A stretch of DNA of 20,850 bases from assembly GCA_002340325.1 (NCBI GenBank), contig DDLV01000077.1, positions 1 to 20,850 on the forward strand, read 5' to 3'. Positions within the stretch are counted from its first letter, which is position 1; each line of letters starts with the position of its first letter. The stretch comes from Glaciecola sp. UBA2563 (GTDB taxonomy: Bacteria; Pseudomonadota; Gammaproteobacteria; Enterobacterales; Alteromonadaceae). Under the pieces are notes generated by a model. That model made no database searches. It saw only the letters and a list, made by a program, of their open reading frames with translations, and was not told where the DNA came from. The position numbers were made by a program, and so were the translations under genes. Shown here one piece after another: positions 17,167-20,850 of this stretch.

Positions 17167-17435
17167 TTTCCCAGCAAGTCCTTAATGGCTTGATTTTCAA
17201 GTGCCATTTCCGCATACATTCGCTTTAATTTAGCGTTCTCAGCTTCTATTTCTTTCATTTTCTTTAAGTCTGAGGCTTTCATGCCGCCGTATTTGCTCTT
17301 CCATTGATAGTAGGTCGCCGGGCTAATGCCATGCTCTCTGCAAATATCATTGACCTTCTGCCCTAGCTCAGCTTGCTTCAGAATGCTGACAATTTGCGAT
17401 TCGCTAAATTTTGATTTTTTCATTGATTTCTCCAT
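17160..17435 (-). CDS. IS3-family OrfA
   Basis: This intact 91-residue protein (MEKSMKKSKFSESQIVSIL) has a helix-turn-helix of the IS407-type OrfA and a leucine-zipper-like C-terminal helix (KMKEIEAENAKLKRMYAEMA). A start at the second Met (17423) is also possible. The last codons, CTG GGA AAG, form the slippery heptamer G GGA AAG that would allow a -1 shift into orfB to make the fusion transposase. Alone, OrfA usually acts as a DNA-binding regulator of transposition. Confidence 0.85.
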   Translation of the reverse strand: MEKSMKKSKFSESQIVSILKQAELGQKVNDICREHGISPATYYQWKSKYGGMKASDLKKMKEIEAENAKLKRMYAEMALENQAIKDLLGKL

Positions 17436-17499
17436 TACGTAAATAATGACAGAAATCTCTACTTATTACTTGTGCCAAATTTGGGTAAGTTTACGAGTG

Positions 17500-17632
17500 T
17501 ACCGTTATTTTCCTATGGGTTTCTTCACACCCAAAGCTAGTGACTACTTACCATTCGGATTGCCCTCCCCTTTGTCTGGGTGACTCAGGTTTCTTTCAAC
17601 CTGATGTGTTTGCCAGCTTCGCTGGACAAACA
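17500..17632 (-). ncRNA. Hairpin-rich RNA-like stretch, possible group II intron remnant
   Basis: Closely spaced inverted repeats lie in a GC-richer patch with no reading frame: GTTTGCCAGC/GCTGG-A-CAAAC (17608-17631, 10 pairs, one bulge, loop TTC), CAGGTT/AACCTG (17586-17603) and TGGGT/ACCCA (17516-17533). Read on the minus strand, the small stems linked by purine-rich joints (GGTAAGTAGTCACTAGC, AAACCCATAGGAAAA) remind me of domain I of bacterial group II introns. No reverse transcriptase or domain V is present, so it would be a fragment cut off by the IS3 element at 17496. The structure is seen; the class is a guess. Confidence 0.35.
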
Positions 17633-17664
17633 AGAAAATACCAATCAGCCTAAATGATTGGCAT
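17633..17664 (-). terminator. Terminator-like hairpin, minus strand
   Basis: On the minus strand, ATGCCAATCA (17664-17655) pairs with TGATTGGTAT (17647-17638): ten pairs including one G-T, with the seven-base loop TTTAGGC and TTTTC following. The stop codon of the small minus-strand frame ending at 17650 lies in the loop, a common arrangement for intrinsic terminators. Confidence 0.5.
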
Positions 17665-17760
17665 TACCATAAAACTTAGAAAAGTATTGTTGATTTCAAG
17701 TGAGACTTTTTGATGGAAGATCCCCTTTTTCGCCTTTTCATATAGCTGCTTGAGTGGCAT
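17650..17760 (-). CDS. Small hypothetical ORF or gene remnant
   Basis: From ATG 17760 the frame reads MPLKQLYEKAKKGIFHQKVS, then LEINNTFLSFMVMPII and TAG, 36 residues, with a terminator-like hairpin at its end. The frame is also open upstream to 17817 (HVLIIQFDQIITNNFPEV). A second frame upstream (minus strand, about 17900-17805) also reads plausibly (SKVWTTLISIFGSNKYVVK). This suggests the 3' end of a larger frameshifted gene. I recognise no family. Confidence 0.25.
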   Translation of the reverse strand: MPLKQLYEKAKKGIFHQKVSLEINNTFLSFMVMPII

Positions 17761-17817
17761 AACCTCAGGGAAGTTATTAGTAATAATTTGGTCAAATTGA
17801 ATAATTAATACATGGCT

Positions 17818-18008
17818 TTACGACGTACTTATTGGAACCGAAAATCGAAATAAGTGTGGTCCAGACTTTGCTAAGGCATGTCAAATTGAAAACGAAGTCA
17901 AGTTATACACAAGCAGCGCCGAAAGATATCTGAATTACTTTCACTTGTGCAGTACAGACTTTTTAAGGTTCAGCTTTCCGACGACTAGATCTTGTCTACC
18001 AACATTCT
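17818..18008. other. Intergenic stretch without a clear gene
   Basis: This lies between the small ORF and the end of the cytochrome-type gene. Apart from the short alternative-frame stretch noted at 17805-17900, I see no coding frame, tRNA or hairpin terminator for the gene that ends at 18009. Confidence 0.35.
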
Positions 18009-20285
18009 TTAAGGCTCTTCTTTAAGGGCCTCCCAGTCGCCCTCGGGCCACATCTTTTTACCCCAAACCCGAAGACGCTCGATCAGGGCCGTGTCCATCC
18101 CATTTTCTTTCATATGGGGGATAGCTCGATAGACTCCATCAGCATGTGTGCGGGAAGAAGAGATGAGGTACTTTTTCCCATCATGCGGAGTAGGCACATA
18201 ATCAATCGTATTGATTGCGTTTGGATTGTCGTTGGCACGCTTGAATTGTTTTGTCTCATAGGTTTCGGTCTTCTCCAACCAATCACGTAATAGGCTGTCT
18301 TGCACTTTGTTTTTCAAGCCCGGATTGATTTTGTCAAGTTCATTCCAAAGGTCGAATCGTTTTTGCTGATTGAAAAAATGGCTTCCCCCCACTGAAATGT
18401 ATCTCCAGGGTGTAACATGAGTAATCCACCACCCGTTTGCTTCCGGGCCTCGATCGGTTCGAAAAGGAAAGTGGTTAGCTGCAACAGCCCTGTTCTTTGG
18501 TTTTCGCATATCCAAATTTTGTTGCATTTTTATCAAGGACTGCACATAACGCAAAGTTGCCGGGTGATTATTGTCCTTAGCAGCGTGATACAAGTGATTC
18601 ATTTGATACTTCCAATCAGGCGGACGATTTTTTTGAGGGTTTCGGTTTCCAGCGTTGAGTACGACCTGCAATTGATACCAAGCGGTATTGAAATAAGATC
18701 CCTGGGCTTTTTTCAAATGAGAAAAGGTGTAACTATCATTACCAATTCGGTGTGGGGCCATTTCAAATACCTGCCGTGTGCCTCCCGGCCAGCCTCTCTT
18801 TTCCCCGTATGGATAAATATCTGCCGTAGCTTCTTCTAAGGAAAATTCTTGCATAACTTCCCAATGTTTCACAGCATTCCAATGATTGATAGAACGTAAC
18901 GGTTCCTCGCAAACCTTTGGGTCTCTCCAAGTTTCCTTTTTTGGAGCTGTTTTTGGCCGTCCCAACATTTGAAACCCAGCCCCTCCATGAACGGCGTTGT
19001 TACGACAAGGTAGGGCTCCTCCTTGTTTGGTAAATTGGTCCGTGCTTTTCCGAAGAGGATCTAAAACATTGAGTAAGTCTTGATTTTGAATTCGCGATTT
19101 TTCTACGCGCATTTTCTGACTTTCCCCATTAGACAATTTTGTACGGGTAGCCAAATATGTCTTATAGGGTTCTGTGGTATAAAACGCATCGCCCCATATA
19201 TCTACTGGATGAATTTCAGGTAACCAGGCCTGCCAATCGGGCAATTGTAATGCTATAGGCATTTCTCTTACATTCAGCGTTCCTCGGATTGATACGACAT
19301 TATCCACCGCCGACTTGTTCGTTCCCTCGGGAAATAAGTATGGGAGCATTTGTTTATCTTCTTCCAAAACCCATTTTAGACCGGCACCTGCCGCCCATTG
19401 TTCTACAGGTTTTGAATCAAGTCCTGGACCGGGTTGATAGGGTGGATTCCATGGACGACCATGCCGTTGTATGCCCTTATCTGCGAGTGAGCGAATGTAG
19501 GAAGCGATTTGTTCAGATTGTTTCTGATTGAGCCCATGAAATTTGCTTCGTTCTTGTATGGACCAATTGCTGAAAGCAAAATATTCCATATCACTACCAT
19601 CCTGGGCATGGCAGGCGGCACAAGTGGCTTTGATGGGTGGACCGCCAGGAAATTCAAGGAGCTTTGCGCTGTACCAAAGTTTTTTCCCCTCAGAGATATC
19701 TTTGGTGAAAGGTAGCGGTGGTTTCCAAGATTTAGGATCTGTATGCTGAAAATTGCTGGTGGGTAAAAGCTTCTTGTTTTTTTTCAACACGTTAAATTCA
19801 AGGATTCGATAGCCACTTGTCACCTTGTCAGTTTTATTGAATCGAAAGACGAGGATGTTTGTGCCCTTTTGAAAATTGGTGACTGGCAAAGAAAGTCGAA
19901 CGGTGTGGTAGGAACCATTCAAGCAACCATAGCGGGATTCATGATCATAACATGTGACATTTTCATTGATTAAATCAATCCAAGTGCCATTATTAAGTTT
20001 CACACTTCCTTTTGGACCTCGATTCGGGTTCACTCCTGCATCCCGAAAGGCCAAACGATGTGCTTTCAAGTACAAGTGGGTTACGCCTTCCGAATTCTCA
20101 AGCTGGAATTGCACGGAATGAGTATATCCGGCATTTCCTATCACCTCTATAGGTAAGGTAGCGCTCATGCCTCTGGTGCTAAACAAAGCAGACAAGAGGC
20201 CAGCGGCGATAAATGTACGAAAGATTACATAAGGAAAGGTACGAAGCGCATGGATGCGATTGATTGAAATTGTAAAATATCTCAT
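18009..20285 (-). CDS. Large secreted single-heme cytochrome-c-type protein
   Basis: The 758-residue product has a membrane-targeting N-terminus with a hydrophobic stretch (FIAAGLLSALFSTRGMSA, signal cleavage probably near residue 42). Residues about 45-165 look like a beta-sandwich (VTHLYLKAHRLAFRDAG, GSVKLNNGTWIDLINENVT) with a likely disulfide between Cys in VTCYDHE and YGCLNG. One heme motif, CAACH, is at residues 222-226, followed by a cytochrome-c helix (LNQKQSEQIASYIRSLADKG). The C-terminal 500 residues are rich in Trp, His, Asn and Pro and match no family I can name; a second Cys pair occurs (LPCRNN, KVCEEP). AAGG six bases before the ATG supports the start. It is probably a periplasmic or exported redox protein. 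Visibly less AT-rich than the EPS genes and bounded by mobile DNA on both sides, it looks acquired. Confidence 0.75.
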   Translation of the reverse strand: MRYFTISINRIHALRTFPYVIFRTFIAAGLLSALFSTRGMSATLPIEVIGNAGYTHSVQFQLENSEGVTHLYLKAHRLAFRDAGVNPNRGPKGSVKLNNGTWIDLINENVTCYDHESRYGCLNGSYHTVRLSLPVTNFQKGTNILVFRFNKTDKVTSGYRILEFNVLKKNKKLLPTSNFQHTDPKSWKPPLPFTKDISEGKKLWYSAKLLEFPGGPPIKATCAACHAQDGSDMEYFAFSNWSIQERSKFHGLNQKQSEQIASYIRSLADKGIQRHGRPWNPPYQPGPGLDSKPVEQWAAGAGLKWVLEEDKQMLPYLFPEGTNKSAVDNVVSIRGTLNVREMPIALQLPDWQAWLPEIHPVDIWGDAFYTTEPYKTYLATRTKLSNGESQKMRVEKSRIQNQDLLNVLDPLRKSTDQFTKQGGALPCRNNAVHGGAGFQMLGRPKTAPKKETWRDPKVCEEPLRSINHWNAVKHWEVMQEFSLEEATADIYPYGEKRGWPGGTRQVFEMAPHRIGNDSYTFSHLKKAQGSYFNTAWYQLQVVLNAGNRNPQKNRPPDWKYQMNHLYHAAKDNNHPATLRYVQSLIKMQQNLDMRKPKNRAVAANHFPFRTDRGPEANGWWITHVTPWRYISVGGSHFFNQQKRFDLWNELDKINPGLKNKVQDSLLRDWLEKTETYETKQFKRANDNPNAINTIDYVPTPHDGKKYLISSSRTHADGVYRAIPHMKENGMDTALIERLRVWGKKMWPEGDWEALKEEP

Positions 20286-20383
20286 TGTGAACCTTGTCTT
20301 GAGGGTAAGAGTATCTTCATAATAATATCACTTTGCTCAAGGGGTTGTGAACAAGGACCAGCAATTATAGTCTACCCGTTTGC
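20286..20383 (-). promoter_or_regulatory. Upstream region of the cytochrome-type gene
   Basis: This roughly 100-base region precedes the minus-strand gene. It contains AAGG as ribosome site and TATTAT on the minus strand near 20318-20325 as a weak -10 candidate. No convincing -35 is visible. The ISAs1-type tip begins immediately beyond it at 20384. Confidence 0.3.
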
Positions 20384-20525
20384 CAGGGCGGGATCCCACT
20401 TTTATTGAACTAAACTGAGACTTCATGATCAGATCGCCAATAACCATATAAAAAAGGCGAAGTATGAGCGTCATCAACCATCTCGAAACAATAGAAGACC
20501 CGCGCAGCAATATCAATAAAAAGCA
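20384..20525 (+). mobile_element. ISAs1-type element, left end and truncated transposase start
   Basis: CAGGGCGGGATCC at 20384 resembles the CAGGG-type tips of ISAs1-family elements. Eighty bases on, an ATG at 20464 opens MSVINHLETIEDPRSNINKK, a close match to the start of ISAs1/H-repeat transposases (the HxxxIxDPR pattern). The similarity stops at about 20525, exactly where a second CAGGGCGGGA begins. The open frame continues meaninglessly to TAG at 20586. The element was therefore cut, most simply by a related element landing inside it. Confidence 0.6.
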
Positions 20526-20586
20526 CAGGGCGGGAGTTTACTTTGATCATTATTTAACCAAACAGTCAGGGGTTGTTCCCGAATAG
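20464..20586 (+). pseudogene. ISAs1-family transposase N-terminal fragment
   Basis: Only the first 20-21 residues look like the transposase; the remaining 20 come from the inserted sequence. Family transposases are about 370 residues long, so this is a remnant. The catalytic residues are not present. Confidence 0.65.
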
Positions 20587-20850
20587 AAAGTGAATTAATT
20601 GTAAATATAAAGTTATCACGCGTGAGATCTATGCCTACTGTCCAAGCGGAGATTCAGAGGCTTAGCTCGCTTTGGTCATTGTTCAACCAAACTTTTACAG
20701 CAACCTTCAAAATGCACATAGGGTAGATACCACATTTAATTTGAGGTTTTTGATCTTCTAATTTTTATTGAACTTATCGCGTATTCATCGATCAGATCGC
20801 CATAGAATATCATTGCTCATAAATACGAACATTCCTAAACACTGCATTAG
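20526..20850. repeat. Degenerate repeats of ISAs1-type ends
   Basis: A second tip CAGGGCGGGAGTTTA begins at 20526. Two short direct repeat pairs follow. The first is TTTGATCATTATTTAACCAA at 20542 against TTTGGTCATTGTTCAACCAA at 20671. The second is TTTTATTGAACT, then TTCATGATCAGATCGCCA (about 20400-20439) against TTTTATTGAACT, then TTCATCGATCAGATCGCCA (about 20763-20802). Up to the window end I see no gene. The region looks like stacked, decayed copies of related small elements. Confidence 0.55.

Larger units (their letters stand above)
16286..17496 (-). mobile_element. IS3-family element, copy 2 (IS407-like), near-complete
   Basis: The ends are CGTAAGCTTACC (16285-16296, one mismatch to copy 1) and GGTAAGTTTACGA (17484-17496). 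It has the same layout as copy 1: orfA intact, slippery GGGAAAG on the minus strand (17172-17166), and orfB broken by one in-frame TAG. It lies in the same orientation as copy 1, about 9.4 kb away. Many substitutions between the copies show they are related elements and not a recent duplication. No target duplication is obvious. Confidence 0.88.

Noticed and set aside
17608..17631. Integron attC recombination site
   Set aside because: The hairpin lacks the paired GTTRRRY/RYYYAAC core sites and the unpaired bases expected of attC, and no integron cassette is nearby.
18198..18215. Eighteen bases identical to the palindrome at 279-296 inside the cytochrome-type gene
   Set aside because: Here the sequence is coding (residues INTID) and lies far from any promoter; a self-complementary AT-rich string can recur by chance.
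19289..19749. Several overlapping open frames within the cytochrome-type gene
   Set aside because: All lie within the long minus-strand gene and show no independent start signals or domains.
1..20850. CRISPR array
   Set aside because: No regularly spaced direct repeats and no cas-like genes were seen; the short repeats at the right edge are IS-derived and irregular.

Overview
The window looks like a polysaccharide (capsule/EPS) locus from a marine gammaproteobacterium, probably Alteromonadales-like. The reasons are the Vibrio vps-II-like order of a beta-barrel protein, a Wza-type exporter, a Wzc-type kinase and VpsP; moderately AT-rich DNA; and IS3 and ISAs1 family debris. No ribosomal or phylogenetic marker is present, so the assignment is inference.

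Layout. (1) Positions 1-122 hold the last codons of an upstream gene and a strong hairpin terminator. (2) Positions 123-420 are a control region with an 8+8 bp palindrome. (3) Positions 421-5240, plus strand, are the export operon: outer-membrane beta-barrel, periplasmic/outer-membrane exporter, inner-membrane co-polymerase/tyrosine autokinase, and VpsP-family protein. (4) An O-antigen ligase/polymerase-like gene on the minus strand converges on it with a small 3' overlap. (5) A decayed IS3-family element (about 6870-8076) precedes the more AT-rich biosynthetic module (8456-15666). On the minus strand this module is a tightly overlapping wzx flippase, wzy-like polymerase, polysaccharide pyruvyltransferase and GT4 glycosyltransferase. 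Divergent on the plus strand are a serine-acetyltransferase-like O-acetyltransferase and a second GT4 glycosyltransferase. (6) The module ends in degenerate sequence, an unrelated IS3 orfB fragment and a second, related copy of the first IS3 element (about 16286-17496) in the same orientation. (7) Positions 17497-18008 carry an unexplained hairpin-rich stretch, a terminator-like hairpin and perhaps a small ORF. (8) Positions 18009-20285, minus strand, encode a large secreted single-heme cytochrome-c-type protein of no family I can name. (9) Positions 20286-20850 contain ISAs1-type ends, a truncated transposase start and short direct repeats.

How it fits together. Glycosyltransferases build a lipid-linked repeat unit, which is probably decorated by pyruvyl and acetyl groups. 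Wzx flips it, a Wzy-like enzyme polymerises it, and the Wzc/Wza/beta-barrel set controls length and exports it. The initiating sugar-phosphate transferase is not in the window. The two IS3 copies are both inactivated but in different ways. They bracket the whole biosynthetic module, which suggests that this cassette was swapped in beside a conserved export operon.
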